Source of the DNA: Sphingomonadaceae bacterium
Lineage (GTDB): Bacteria > Pseudomonadota > Alphaproteobacteria > Sphingomonadales > Sphingomonadaceae
Direction of reading: 5' to 3'
NCBI GenBank assembly: GCA_019239915.1
Contig: JAFAZF010000011.1
Span: 62,001 to 126,000 of the forward strand
DNA: 64,000 nucleotides
The notes beneath the pieces were generated by a model, which saw only the letters and a program-made list of their open reading frames with translations, was not told where the DNA came from and searched no databases. The position numbers and the translations under genes are program-made. Positions 7,941 through 15,932 of the stretch are shown here, piece by piece; positions within the stretch are counted from its first letter, which is position 1; every line of letters starts with the position of its first letter.

Positions 7941-7956
7941 TGGCACGATCTTTGCT
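7941..7956 (+). promoter_or_regulatory. Sigma-54 (-24/-12) promoter before the transglycosylase and flhA
   Basis: The site is TGGCACGATCTTTGCT, with -24 GG and -12 GC separated by 10 bases. It is the best match of the three in the window. It lies 30 bases before the TTG start at 7986. It may serve the transglycosylase, flhA and fliA, which are closely spaced. Confidence 0.88.
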
Positions 7957-7985
7957 CTGATCACCCCGGATATCCGGGGGTTTGA

Positions 7986-8828
7986 TTGAGTTCAGCTTTC
8001 ACCATCGACGCAACCGGGACGCGTGCCCGCGTCCAGACCGCGATCGCGAATGCCGCGTCGCGGACCGGCGTCGATTTCTCCTATTTGCTGCAGCAGGCCA
8101 AGCTCGAAAGCGGCCTCAACCCCGACGCCCAGGCTGCGACCTCCAGCGCTTCCGGCCTCTACCAGTTCGTCAGCCAGAGCTGGCTCGGCGTGATCAAGCA
8201 GCACGGCGCGCAATATGGCCTGAGCTGGGCGTCCGACGCGATCAGCAAGGGTTCGGACGGGCGCTACCACGTCAGCGACGCTGCCACCAAGCAGGCGATC
8301 CTCGGCCTGCGCAAGGATCCGGAGATCGCCTCCGAGATGGCCGCCGAGCATGCCGCCGACAACAAGGCGGTGCTGGAGAGCAAGCTCGGCCGCAGCGTCT
8401 CCTCGACCGATCTCTATATGGCGCACTTCCTCGGCACAGGCGGCGCGACTAAGTTCCTGCAGGGCCTCGACAGCAATCCCGATGCTTCGGCGGCGGCGGT
8501 GCTGCCGCAGGCGGCGGCGGCCAACCACCGCATTTTTTACAATGGCGACGGCTCGGCGAAGAGTTTCGCGCAGATCGCTGCCAACTTCTCGAAGCGGTTC
8601 GACAACGGCGCCTCGCCGATCCCGAACTACACGCCGTCGACAGGCCTGCCGGGCGTCCAGCTCGCCTCGGCGACCACGACCGGCTCGGGCAAGCTCGGCG
8701 ACGACGACCAGAGTTTCCTGCGCAGCGTCGCCCAGATGGGCGGCAATAGCGCGAGTACCGTATTGAGCCCGAGCCCGAAGACGGCGCGGCTCGCCTACCT
8801 CATGCTGTCCTCGATGGGAGTGAGCTAA
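7986..8828 (+). CDS. Flagellum-associated lytic transglycosylase (SLT domain)
   Basis: Likely opens the peptidoglycan for rod passage, in place of the muramidase half of FlgJ. The protein is 280 aa, from a TTG start 6 bases after a GGGGG. The SLT fold occupies about residues 15-130: catalytic Glu41 in QAKLESGLNP, then SSASGLYQFVSQSWL. The C-terminal 130 residues are Ala/Ser-rich with no recognised domain. No signal peptide is visible, so it may be exported through the flagellar system or the annotated start may be late. A sigma-54 promoter lies just upstream, and flhA starts 4 bases after its stop. Confidence 0.85.
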   Translation: MSSAFTIDATGTRARVQTAIANAASRTGVDFSYLLQQAKLESGLNPDAQAATSSASGLYQFVSQSWLGVIKQHGAQYGLSWASDAISKGSDGRYHVSDAATKQAILGLRKDPEIASEMAAEHAADNKAVLESKLGRSVSSTDLYMAHFLGTGGATKFLQGLDSNPDASAAAVLPQAAAANHRIFYNGDGSAKSFAQIAANFSKRFDNGASPIPNYTPSTGLPGVQLASATTTGSGKLGDDDQSFLRSVAQMGGNSASTVLSPSPKTARLAYLMLSSMGVS

Positions 8829-8832
8829 GCCG

Positions 8833-10956
8833 ATGGCCACGCAGGCAATCAACCGCAAGGTCTGGCTGAATGCGAGCAAGGGCGCGATCCTTCCGCTGGC
8901 GACGCTCGTGCTCGTGGCGCTGATGGTCGTGCCGATGCCGAGCTTCGTGCTCGATATCGGCTTCATCTCGAACATCATGATCAGCCTCGCGGTGCTGATG
9001 GTGGCGCTGAACGCCGCCAAGCCGCTCGATTTCTCGTCTTTCCCGACCGTGCTGCTGTTCACGACGCTGCTCAGGCTGGCGCTCAACGTCGCCTCGACCC
9101 GCGTCGTGCTCGTCAACGGCCACACCGGCGCGGGCGCGGCCGGCCATGTCATCGAGGCGTTCGGCAGCTTCCTGATCGGCGGCGACTATGCCGTCGGCCT
9201 GTTCGTCTTCGCGATCCTGATGATCATCAACCTCGTCGTCATCACCAAGGGCGCGGGCCGCGTCTCGGAAGTGTCCGCGCGCTTCACGCTCGATGCGCTG
9301 CCCGGCAAGCAGATGGCGATCGACGCGGATCTCAACGCCGGCCTGCTCACGCCCGACGAAGCCAAGGCGCGGCGTGCCGAAGTCGCGACCGAAGCGGACT
9401 TTCACGGTTCGATGGACGGCGCCTCCAAGTTCGTGAAGGGCGATGCGGTCGCCGGCGTGCTGATCCTCGCGGTCAACATCCTCGGCGGCCTCGTGCTCGG
9501 TGTCGTCAGCCATCACATGCCGATCGGCGAGGCCGCCAAGACCTATATCCAGCTCGCGATCGGCGATGCGCTCGTCGCGCAGGTGCCGGCGCTGCTGCTC
9601 TCGATCGCGGCCGCCGCGATCGTCACCCGCGTCTCATCGCCGCTCGATCTCTCGGGCCAGATCACGAGCCAGTTCGGCAGCCACAAGGCCTGGATTCCGG
9701 TTGCGGCGATCCTCACCATTCTCGGCCTGCTGCCCGGCATGCCGCACATCGTCATCCTGCCGGCCGCCGCGCTGGCAGGCTATACCGCGTGGAAGCTGCG
9801 CAAGGCCGATGCCGCCAAGCAGGCCGAAGCCGCTGTTGCCGCCGCCGCGCCTGCCGCGCCTGCGACCAGCCCTTCGGTGATCAACTGGGACGAGGTCTCG
9901 GACGGCGCCGCGCTCGGGCTCGAGCTTGGTTACGGGCTCATCGGACTCGTCGACGAACGCAAGGGCGCGCCGCTGATGGCGCGGATCACCGGCGTGCGCC
10001 GCCAGCTCTCCAAAGAGCTCGGGTTCGTCGTGCCGCTGGTGCGGGTGCGCGACAATCTGTCGCTCGGGCCCAACCAGTATCGCATCACCGTCGCCGGCGT
10101 CGCCTGCGGCGAGGACGAATGCTGGCCGGAAGATCTGCTCGCGCTCGATAGCGGCGATCTCGTCGGCACGGTCGAGGGCAAGAAGGTCAAGGATCCGAGC
10201 TTCGGGCTCGACGCGGTCTGGATCAGCCCGGACAAGCGCGGCGAGGCGGTGGTCGCGGGCTACACCGTCGTCGATCCCTCGACCGTGATCGCCACGCATC
10301 TCAACCAGCTCATCCAGCTCGCCGCCGCCGACCTGTTCGGCATGGACGAGGCGCAGAAGCTGCTCGACGCGCTGAAGGAGAGCGCGCCGCAGCTCGTCGC
10401 CGGGCTCACGCCCAATCCGCTGCCGCTCGCCAGCGTCGCCGCGCTCTGCCGGGCGTTGCTGGCCGAGGGCATGCCGCTCAAGGATTTCCGCCGCATCGCC
10501 GAGGCGATGGTCGAGGTCGCGCGTGACGAGAACGAGCCGGTCCGCCAGGTCGAGGCGCTGCGCCTCAAGCTCGGCGCGCTGATCGTGCAGACGATCGTGC
10601 CGGTGAAGATGCCGCTGCCGGTGATCACGCTCGATGCGCAGCTCGAGACGCTGCTCGCGCAGGCGGTCCGCGCCGGGCCGGGCGCGACGCACCCGTTCGA
10701 ACCGGCGCTCGCGAGCCGGCTGGTCGCCGCGATCAGCGAAAGCGCGGCGCCGCTCGTCAACCAAGCGCGCCGCTTCGCGATCGTCACGTCGCCGGTCGCG
10801 CGGCGTCCGCTCGCGCGGCTGATGAAGCCGCATCTCCCCGAGGTGCCGGTGATGAGCTTCCTCGAAATCCCCGACGGCAAGCCGGTCGAGGTGATGGCGG
10901 TGGTCGGCAACCCGCCGCCGCAGCTCACCGAGCCGACGCCGGCGTTGGCATCATGA
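8833..10956 (+). CDS. flhA: FlhA, flagellar type III export gate protein
   Basis: Central component of the flagellar protein export gate, 707 aa, the normal size. The N-terminal half has about eight membrane segments (residues roughly 18-330). It includes the FHIPEP-family regions TTLLRLALNVASTRVVL and RVSEVSARFTLDALPGKQMAIDADL. The C-terminal cytoplasmic half binds substrates and chaperones. An Ala-rich linker lies at about residues 333-350. The gene sits 4 bases after the transglycosylase and 33 bases before fliA, with no flhF or flhG between, unlike many proteobacteria. Confidence 0.96.
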   Translation: MATQAINRKVWLNASKGAILPLATLVLVALMVVPMPSFVLDIGFISNIMISLAVLMVALNAAKPLDFSSFPTVLLFTTLLRLALNVASTRVVLVNGHTGAGAAGHVIEAFGSFLIGGDYAVGLFVFAILMIINLVVITKGAGRVSEVSARFTLDALPGKQMAIDADLNAGLLTPDEAKARRAEVATEADFHGSMDGASKFVKGDAVAGVLILAVNILGGLVLGVVSHHMPIGEAAKTYIQLAIGDALVAQVPALLLSIAAAAIVTRVSSPLDLSGQITSQFGSHKAWIPVAAILTILGLLPGMPHIVILPAAALAGYTAWKLRKADAAKQAEAAVAAAAPAAPATSPSVINWDEVSDGAALGLELGYGLIGLVDERKGAPLMARITGVRRQLSKELGFVVPLVRVRDNLSLGPNQYRITVAGVACGEDECWPEDLLALDSGDLVGTVEGKKVKDPSFGLDAVWISPDKRGEAVVAGYTVVDPSTVIATHLNQLIQLAAADLFGMDEAQKLLDALKESAPQLVAGLTPNPLPLASVAALCRALLAEGMPLKDFRRIAEAMVEVARDENEPVRQVEALRLKLGALIVQTIVPVKMPLPVITLDAQLETLLAQAVRAGPGATHPFEPALASRLVAAISESAAPLVNQARRFAIVTSPVARRPLARLMKPHLPEVPVMSFLEIPDGKPVEVMAVVGNPPPQLTEPTPALAS

Positions 10957-10989
10957 TGAACTTGATGACTGGTCGCGAGAGAGTCAGCG

Positions 10990-11727
10990 ATGGCCTGGAC
11001 TGATCACAATCATAACGAGGTCGCAACGACCTACCAGCGCCGCCCGGCGAAGGCCGATCCGGCGGCATTGGCGCGCGCCAACATGGGCATCGTGCGGCGC
11101 ATCGCGTGGCACGTGCACGGCCGCGTCTCCTCCGCGATCGACGTCGAGGATCTCGTCCAGATCGGCATGGTCGCGCTGGTCGAGGCGGCGAACGGCTATG
11201 AGGATCGCGGCCACGCCTTCGCGACCTATGCGAGCATGCGCGTGCGCGGCGCGATGATCGATCACCTCCGCCGCGCCGCCAATCTCGCGCGCTCCGGCAT
11301 GGCCAAGCGCCGCGAACTCGCCGCGACGCGGGCGCGGCTCGAAAACGGCCTCGGCCGCGCCGTCGGCGATGTCGAGATGGCCGCGGCGCTCGGCCTCGAT
11401 CCCGACGGCTACGCCGCGATGGTCAGCGACGCCACCGCGCTCCAGCATGAATCGATCGACGAGGTCTATTCCGATCATTCGATGTGGTTTGCCGACGTCG
11501 AGGAGCGTGCCGATGCGGCGCTCGAACGGAGCGCGCTGAAGGAAGCGCTCGCCGCCGGCATCAGCCAGCTGCCCGAGCGCGAGGGCATGGTGTTGCAACT
11601 CTACTTCGTCGAGGAGATGAACCTCGAGGAGATCGGCCAGACGCTCGGCATCGGCGCCGCGCGCGTCTGCCAGATCAAGAAGGCGGCGCTCGACAAGCTC
11701 CGCGAGACACTGCGCGACTGGGGCTGA
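10990..11727 (+). CDS. fliA: FliA, flagellar sigma-28 factor
   Basis: Sigma factor for late flagellar genes such as flagellin and motility or chemotaxis functions, 245 aa. Region 2 is visible as SAIDVEDLVQIGMVALVEA and AFATYASMRVRGAMIDHLRR (residues about 45-95). Region 4 ends the protein (LQLYFVEEMNLEEIGQTLGI, then ARVCQIKKAALDKLR), a helix-turn-helix that reads the -35 element. It should be inhibited by FlgM (7214-7507). It follows flhA directly and precedes the carrier-protein operon. Confidence 0.93.
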   Translation: MAWTDHNHNEVATTYQRRPAKADPAALARANMGIVRRIAWHVHGRVSSAIDVEDLVQIGMVALVEAANGYEDRGHAFATYASMRVRGAMIDHLRRAANLARSGMAKRRELAATRARLENGLGRAVGDVEMAAALGLDPDGYAAMVSDATALQHESIDEVYSDHSMWFADVEERADAALERSALKEALAAGISQLPEREGMVLQLYFVEEMNLEEIGQTLGIGAARVCQIKKAALDKLRETLRDWG

Positions 11728-11862
11728 GCGGCTCGCAGCCACGTCGCGATCGGTTGTTGCCTTCGAACCTTTCGCAGATACGGAACTTAATCCGTCAATA
11801 ACGCCACTTGCAAATAGTTTGCCGATGCTGTCTGTGCGCCACGGGCAGCGGGTGAACCCGAG

Positions 11863-12588
11863 ATGAACAAAGTTGCTTCCGGACTTTGGTCTCGGATGGA
11901 AACCTTTCTTGGGCGTCAGAATTCGGCCGAAACCCTGCCTGCCTCGTCGGGCGGAGGGAGCTTTGCCGAGCTTCTGGATCATTTCGAGAGCATAGGGGAC
12001 AGCTGCGAGTTCGGCGCGCTCCAGAAGCTCAACGGTGTCGACCAGATGGCGCTGTTCAAATGGACCGAAGTCCCGCTCGCCTGCCTCGCCGAGCTGATCG
12101 ACGCCGATCTCGCCGGCGTCGATGCCGCCGAGAATTTCGACGTCCGGCTCGAGGAGCGCCGCGACGCACCCTTCGAATATATGATCGATCACCGGCTGCT
12201 GCAGTCGCCCATGCACACCTTCGTCAAGGAGGGCCGGTTCACCGCCGAGGAGGTGAAGGAACGGGAGCGCCGCCGGCTCGCGATCCTGCGGCGGAAATTC
12301 CTCGAGGATGCCGCCGCGGCACGGCGGATCTACGTGTATCGCAGCCTTGCGCCGCGTGATGTCGGCGACGTCGCGAACGTTCTGCGGGCGCTGCGGCGGC
12401 TCGGTCCGAACCGGCTGTTGTTCGTGCGGCCGCCCGACGCCGAGATCGCGGCCGCCGAGGTGCGCATCGAAGCGCCGGGCTTCGCGATCGGCGCGCTCGA
12501 CGATCTCGCCATCTACGAGGCCTCCACGGCGATCCGCAGCACGATGTGGCCGCATCTGTTGCGCCGCGCGCTCGCCGCGCTGCGCTGA
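11863..12588 (+). CDS. Unrecognised protein with ESIGDSCEFG motif, in carrier-protein operon
   Basis: I cannot assign a function. The 241-aa protein has no signal peptide or membrane segment. Its clearest feature is FESIGDSCEFGALQ (residues 41-54) followed by a hydrophobic FKW segment. This resembles, from memory only, the SLGxxCEFG motif seen in proteins of surface-polysaccharide or glycosylation loci; a cysteine-dependent enzyme is possible. The rest is helical with many Arg/Glu pairs, plus a repeated RxL pattern near the C-terminus. It lies 136 bases after fliA and 13 bases before a carrier protein, so it is probably in one transcript with the next two genes. A GCCGATGC match to a FliA -10 lies at about 11821 but lacks a well-placed -35. 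Confidence 0.7.
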   Translation: MNKVASGLWSRMETFLGRQNSAETLPASSGGGSFAELLDHFESIGDSCEFGALQKLNGVDQMALFKWTEVPLACLAELIDADLAGVDAAENFDVRLEERRDAPFEYMIDHRLLQSPMHTFVKEGRFTAEEVKERERRRLAILRRKFLEDAAAARRIYVYRSLAPRDVGDVANVLRALRRLGPNRLLFVRPPDAEIAAAEVRIEAPGFAIGALDDLAIYEASTAIRSTMWPHLLRRALAALR

Positions 12589-12601
12589 GCTCGGCCCGAC
12601 G

Positions 12602-12862
12602 ATGCCGGCGAACGATCTCGTCGCGACGGTGCGGTCGATCGTGGCGGCGACGCTGGGGGCGGCCGATCCGCCTGCCGCCGACGCGCGGGCGCGCGAGGTT
12701 GCGGGATGGGATTCGCACGCGACGGTGCAGATCATCTTCGCGATCGAGGATCATTTCGGCTTCGAGATGACCGGCGAGGAGATGGAATCGATCGACAGCG
12801 TCGCCAGCATCGTCGCGATCGCGACGCGGCGGACAGCGATGTCGATGCCGGCGCGATCGTGA
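12602..12862 (+). CDS. Acyl-carrier-like protein paired with a stand-alone ligase
   Basis: Small helical carrier protein of 86 aa. The phosphopantetheine attachment motif is GWDSHATVQIIFAIEDHFGF (residues 35-54), with Ser38 as the modified serine. The usual Leu after DS is His here. The stop overlaps the GTG of the next gene, an amino acid:[carrier protein] ligase homologue, so the two are translationally coupled. This carrier is therefore more likely to be charged with an amino acid than to serve bulk fatty acid synthesis. The start ATG at 12602 gives a normal carrier-protein length. Confidence 0.85.
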   Translation: MPANDLVATVRSIVAATLGAADPPAADARAREVAGWDSHATVQIIFAIEDHFGFEMTGEEMESIDSVASIVAIATRRTAMSMPARS

Positions 12863-13794
12863 GCATCGCGCCGGAGGAGCTCGCCGCCGAGATCCGCGCG
12901 CAGGGGTTGATCGTGCCGACCGCCGTCAGCGGCGTCGTCGCGCAGGGGCGAGGGTTCGCCGAGGTCGCAGATGCGCTCGTCGCGGCGATCCGCCGCTTGA
13001 CGGCTGGTGTCGGCGAATATCTGCGCTTCGGCGCGGTGATGCCGCGCGATCAGGCGGTCGCGATGCGCTACTTCGCCAATTTTCCCCAGCTGCTAGGGTC
13101 GATCCACTGTTTCTGCGGCAGCGATGCCGAGCATCGCGCGTTGCTGCGGGCGCACGATGCCGGCGAGCCATGGGCGGACGCGCTGCCGCCGGTCGAACTC
13201 GTCCTCACGCCCGCCGCCTGCTATCCCTGCTATGCGATCCTCGCCGCGCGCGGTGCGGTTCCGGCGGCAGGCTATCGGCTTCAGGTCGATGCGACGTGCT
13301 TCCGGCACGAACCGTCGGACGACCCGGCGCGCCTCCAAAGCTTCCGCATGCAGGAGGTCGTCGCCATCGGGCAGCCAGACGCGGTCGTCTCCTTCCGCGA
13401 GCATTGGCTCGCCGCCAGCGCGGATTTCCTGGCGCGGCTGGGCCTCGAAGGCGACGTCGCGCCGGCCGACGATCCGTTCTTCGGCCGCGCCGCGGCGGTG
13501 ATGGCCAAGGCGCAGCGCGAACGCGAGCTCAAGTTCGAATGGCGCACGCCCGTTTCGGACGCGGCGCGGCCGACCGCGTGCCTGAGCGCCAACTATCATC
13601 TCGACAGCTTCGCGAAGGCGTTCGGTCTACGGTTCGACGATGGCAGCCACGCGCATTCGGCCTGCGTCGGCTTCGGCGTCGAGCGGATCGCGCTCGCGCT
13701 GTTCCGCACGCACGGCATGGTGGCGGAAGCCTGGCCCGTCGAGGTAGTCGATCTGCTGCGCCTCGAGGGCACGCCGCGGGCCGACATTCGCTGA
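12859..13794 (+). CDS. Amino acid:[carrier protein] ligase (SerRS-like, stand-alone)
   Basis: Class II aminoacyl-tRNA-synthetase-like catalytic core without any tRNA-binding arm, 311 aa from GTG 12859. A motif-2-like segment is CFRHEPS through FRMQEVVAIG (residues 147-171) and the motif-3-like segment is GFGVERIALALF (271-282). Cys121, Glu166 and Cys269 fit by context the Cys/Glu/Cys zinc triad of atypical seryl-tRNA synthetases and of the bacterial amino acid:carrier protein ligases described in Bradyrhizobium and Agrobacterium. Those enzymes load small amino acids such as glycine or alanine onto the phosphopantetheine arm of a neighbouring carrier protein. The 4-base overlap with such a carrier supports the call. 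The physiological product of these systems is not known to me. Confidence 0.85.
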   Translation: MSIAPEELAAEIRAQGLIVPTAVSGVVAQGRGFAEVADALVAAIRRLTAGVGEYLRFGAVMPRDQAVAMRYFANFPQLLGSIHCFCGSDAEHRALLRAHDAGEPWADALPPVELVLTPAACYPCYAILAARGAVPAAGYRLQVDATCFRHEPSDDPARLQSFRMQEVVAIGQPDAVVSFREHWLAASADFLARLGLEGDVAPADDPFFGRAAAVMAKAQRERELKFEWRTPVSDAARPTACLSANYHLDSFAKAFGLRFDDGSHAHSACVGFGVERIALALFRTHGMVAEAWPVEVVDLLRLEGTPRADIR

Positions 13795-13879
13795 TCGTCG
13801 CCCGCGCGAAGTCATTCGACAGGTTGGCGCGCTCGCGCTAGCATTGGCCGTCCGGTCGATCGCGGGAGCTTGGGCACGG

Positions 13880-14134
13880 ATGCAGAGGGTGCGGATCGGC
13901 ATCATGGGGCTGGCCGGGGTGTTCCTGCTCGTGGTGCTCGCGGCTGCGCTCTATTCGTTGTTCGGCAAACCCCACGCGCCGCTGATCGGCAACGCCGCCG
14001 CGACCGACAATGCCGCCGACGCGCCCAAGGAGCCGCTTGCCGAACTCGGCGTCGCTCCGGGCAACGTGCCGCCCGATGCGACCACTGCCGCACGCAAGAC
14101 CACGCCGAAGCCGGGTGGCAGAACGGCGCGCTGA
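13880..14134 (+). CDS. Small single-pass membrane protein, unknown
   Basis: An 84-aa protein from ATG 13880, with a GGGAG 11 bases upstream. One strong membrane segment (GLAGVFLLVVLAAALYSLFG, about residues 10-29) is preceded by a short basic N-terminus. A Pro/Ala/Thr-rich periplasmic tail of about 50 residues follows. No domain is recognised. It sits between the carrier-protein operon and the dcw cluster on the same strand. A longer reading from TTG 13844 is possible but less likely. Whether it belongs with the ligase operon (85 bases upstream) is unclear. Confidence 0.6.
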   Translation: MQRVRIGIMGLAGVFLLVVLAAALYSLFGKPHAPLIGNAAATDNAADAPKEPLAELGVAPGNVPPDATTAARKTTPKPGGRTAR

Positions 14135-14200
14135 CTGCCCTAAAATTCGATTGATCGCGGCCCAGCCTCCTCTGGTCGCTCGGGGCTTGCTCCCACACAC

Positions 14201-14209
14201 TTATCCACA
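14201..14209 (+). promoter_or_regulatory. Perfect DnaA-box sequence upstream of mraZ
   Basis: The sequence TTATCCACA is an exact match to the classical DnaA box. It lies in the 289-base gap before mraZ, with a one-mismatch relative (ATATACACA) at 14292-14300 in the same orientation. Functional DnaA binding is an inference; a single nine-base match can occur by chance. Confidence 0.4.
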
Positions 14210-14291
14210 GCCGCTGGGCACCGGTGCTCCGCTTGAAAATGGCGGATTGCCGCGGCTTCGAGCTCGGCCACGCGAGGTACGGCAGACCAAA

Positions 14292-14300
14292 ATATACACA
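14292..14300 (+). promoter_or_regulatory. Second DnaA-box-like sequence (one mismatch)
   Basis: ATATACACA differs from the DnaA consensus TTATNCACA at one position. It lies 91 bases downstream of the perfect box at 14201 and 124 bases before the mraZ start, in an AT-richer pocket that may hold the dcw promoter. Confidence 0.25.
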
Positions 14301-14320
14301 GCAAAACCCATGCAGTGGGA

Positions 14321-14352
14321 TTGAAAACCATGAACAACCCATGATACTCCAT
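14321..14352 (-). promoter_or_regulatory. Candidate MraZ operator (TGG repeats)
   Basis: On the minus strand three TGG-starting units (TGGAGTATCA, TGGGTTGTTCA, TGGTTTTCAA) are spaced 10-11 bases apart. MraZ of other bacteria binds TGGG-type direct repeats with about 10-base spacing in front of its own gene. The position, 72-103 bases before mraZ, fits autoregulation. Only one unit has the full TGGG. Confidence 0.3.
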
Positions 14353-14423
14353 CGGATGTCGGGGGCAGTCCATGGATCGTCCTGTCCCGGGCAAGCGGCG
14401 AGGGCGAAGCGCCGTGCAACGGG

Positions 14424-14951
14424 GTGGACCATTTGGAGCTCGATCATCCCTTCCTGGGCCATGCGCTCAACGCGGTGGACGCGAAGGGGCGGGTGTCGGT
14501 GCCTGCGGAGTTCCGCGGCCTGATCGAGACACGCTGCCGCATCTATGCGCTTCCCGGCGATCCGGTGAACGACAAGGAGCTCCGCATCGGCCTCCACGAG
14601 GACGGCGATCGGCTGCAGGCGCTCGATGCGATCGCCAGCCGACAGCTGACGCAGGATCTGCGCGAGAGCGTCTCGGACATGCCGGCGGCCGAGCGCCGCA
14701 AGGCGTTGCGCGCGATGCAGAGCGACGAGCTCGGCACGCTATCGGTGGTGAGCTTCGACGGGGCGGGGCGCATGGTGCTGCCGCCGATGCTGCGCGATTT
14801 CGCGGGAATCGAGGATCTGGCGCTGTTCTGGGGGGTGGGCGACCAGTTCGAGATCTGGAATCCGCGCGCGGCCCGCGACGCGTTTAAGGACTCCAAGCGC
14901 AAGCTGATGACGCTCGACTATCTGCTCAAAGAGCGGGGGGTGCGGCTGTGA
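14424..14951 (+). CDS. mraZ: MraZ, transcriptional regulator at the head of the dcw cluster
   Basis: DNA-binding protein with two SpoVT/AbrB-like half domains, 175 aa. The first contains [20 protein letters not shown] (residues about 12-31) and the second [19 protein letters not shown] (about 109-127). The start is GTG 14424. The C-terminal tail is longer than in the roughly 150-aa E. coli protein. It overlaps rsmH by 4 bases (GTGA), the usual dcw arrangement. Confidence 0.93.
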   Translation: MDHLELDHPFLGHALNAVDAKGRVSVPAEFRGLIETRCRIYALPGDPVNDKELRIGLHEDGDRLQALDAIASRQLTQDLRESVSDMPAAERRKALRAMQSDELGTLSVVSFDGAGRMVLPPMLRDFAGIEDLALFWGVGDQFEIWNPRAARDAFKDSKRKLMTLDYLLKERGVRL

Positions 14952-15928
14952 GCGCTTCTGCTGCGGGCGCCGAGCGCCATATCCCGGTGTTGCGCGACGA
15001 GGTGATCGCCGCGCTCACGCCCACCGACGGCGAGACGCATGTCGATGGCACCTTCGGCGCGGGCGGCTACACGCGGGCGATCCTCGCTGCCGGGGCCAAC
15101 GTGATCGCCTTCGATCGCGATCCCGATGCGATCGTGGCGGGCCGCGCACTCGAGGCGGCGAGCGACGGCCGGCTGGCGCTGGTCGGCGAGCGCTTCTCGC
15201 GGCTCGACGCGGTGCTGGCGGAGCGCGGCGTCGAGGCGGTCGACGGCGTCACGCTCGATATCGGCGTCTCCTCGATGCAGCTCGATCAGGCGGAGCGCGG
15301 CTTCTCCTTCCAGTCGGACGGCCCGTTGGACATGCGCATGGAGCGCGAAGGGGCGAGCGCCGCCGATTTCGTCAACGAGGCCGACGAGGCCGAGATCGCC
15401 GACGTCATCCACGCGCTCGGCGAGGAGCCCAAGGCGCGGCGCATCGCGCGTGCGATCGTCGCGGCGCGGCCGATCGCGGGGACCGGCGAGCTTGCCGCGA
15501 TCGTCCGCCGCGCGACCGGCTGGCATCCCGGCCAGCCGAAGGATCCCGCGACGCGGACGTTCCAGGCGATCCGCATCCTCGTGAATCGTGAGCTCGGCGA
15601 ACTCGAGGACGGCCTCGCCGCCGCCGAGCGCGCGTTGAAGCCGGGCGGTCGGCTCGCGGTCGTCACCTTCCATTCGCTCGAGGACCGGCTGGTCAAGCGC
15701 TTCTTCCGCGCGCGATCGGGCGGCGAGCCTGCCGGCTCGCGCCACCGCCCGGCCGTCAACGACGGACCGGACCCCAGTTTCGAGGCGGTCGCCAAGCCGG
15801 TGCGCCCGAGCGAGGCCGAGATCGCGCGCAATCCCCGCGCGCGCTCGGCGACGCTCAGGAGCGCGCGCCGCACCGCCGCCATTCCGTTTAGTACCGTAGC
15901 GTTGCGTAACCCCGGTCGAGGAGCATGA
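14948..15928 (+). CDS. rsmH: RsmH (MraW), 16S rRNA m4C1402 methyltransferase
   Basis: Methylates N4 of C1402 in 16S rRNA, using S-adenosylmethionine. The protein is 326 aa. The N-terminus reads [13 protein letters not shown], followed by [14 protein letters not shown] (SAM-binding loop) and [29 protein letters not shown] and [20 protein letters not shown] are hallmark segments. GTG start overlapping the mraZ stop. The stop lies 4 bases before ftsL. Confidence 0.96.
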   Translation: MSASAAGAERHIPVLRDEVIAALTPTDGETHVDGTFGAGGYTRAILAAGANVIAFDRDPDAIVAGRALEAASDGRLALVGERFSRLDAVLAERGVEAVDGVTLDIGVSSMQLDQAERGFSFQSDGPLDMRMEREGASAADFVNEADEAEIADVIHALGEEPKARRIARAIVAARPIAGTGELAAIVRRATGWHPGQPKDPATRTFQAIRILVNRELGELEDGLAAAERALKPGGRLAVVTFHSLEDRLVKRFFRARSGGEPAGSRHRPAVNDGPDPSFEAVAKPVRPSEAEIARNPRARSATLRSARRTAAIPFSTVALRNPGRGA

Positions 15929-15932
15929 TCGA

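Noticed and set aside
10957-10989. A small gene between flhA and fliA
   Set aside because: ATGs are present, but the frame is only about 16 codons and runs into fliA in another frame.
11800-11830. A FliA promoter before the ESIGDSCEFG gene
   Set aside because: GCCGATGC resembles the -10, but no TAAA-type -35 lies about 15 bases upstream, so the site is not convincing.
14135-14423. A chromosome origin near the DnaA box
   Set aside because: Only one perfect box and one near match are present, with no AT-rich unwinding element or dnaA/parAB/gidA genes nearby.
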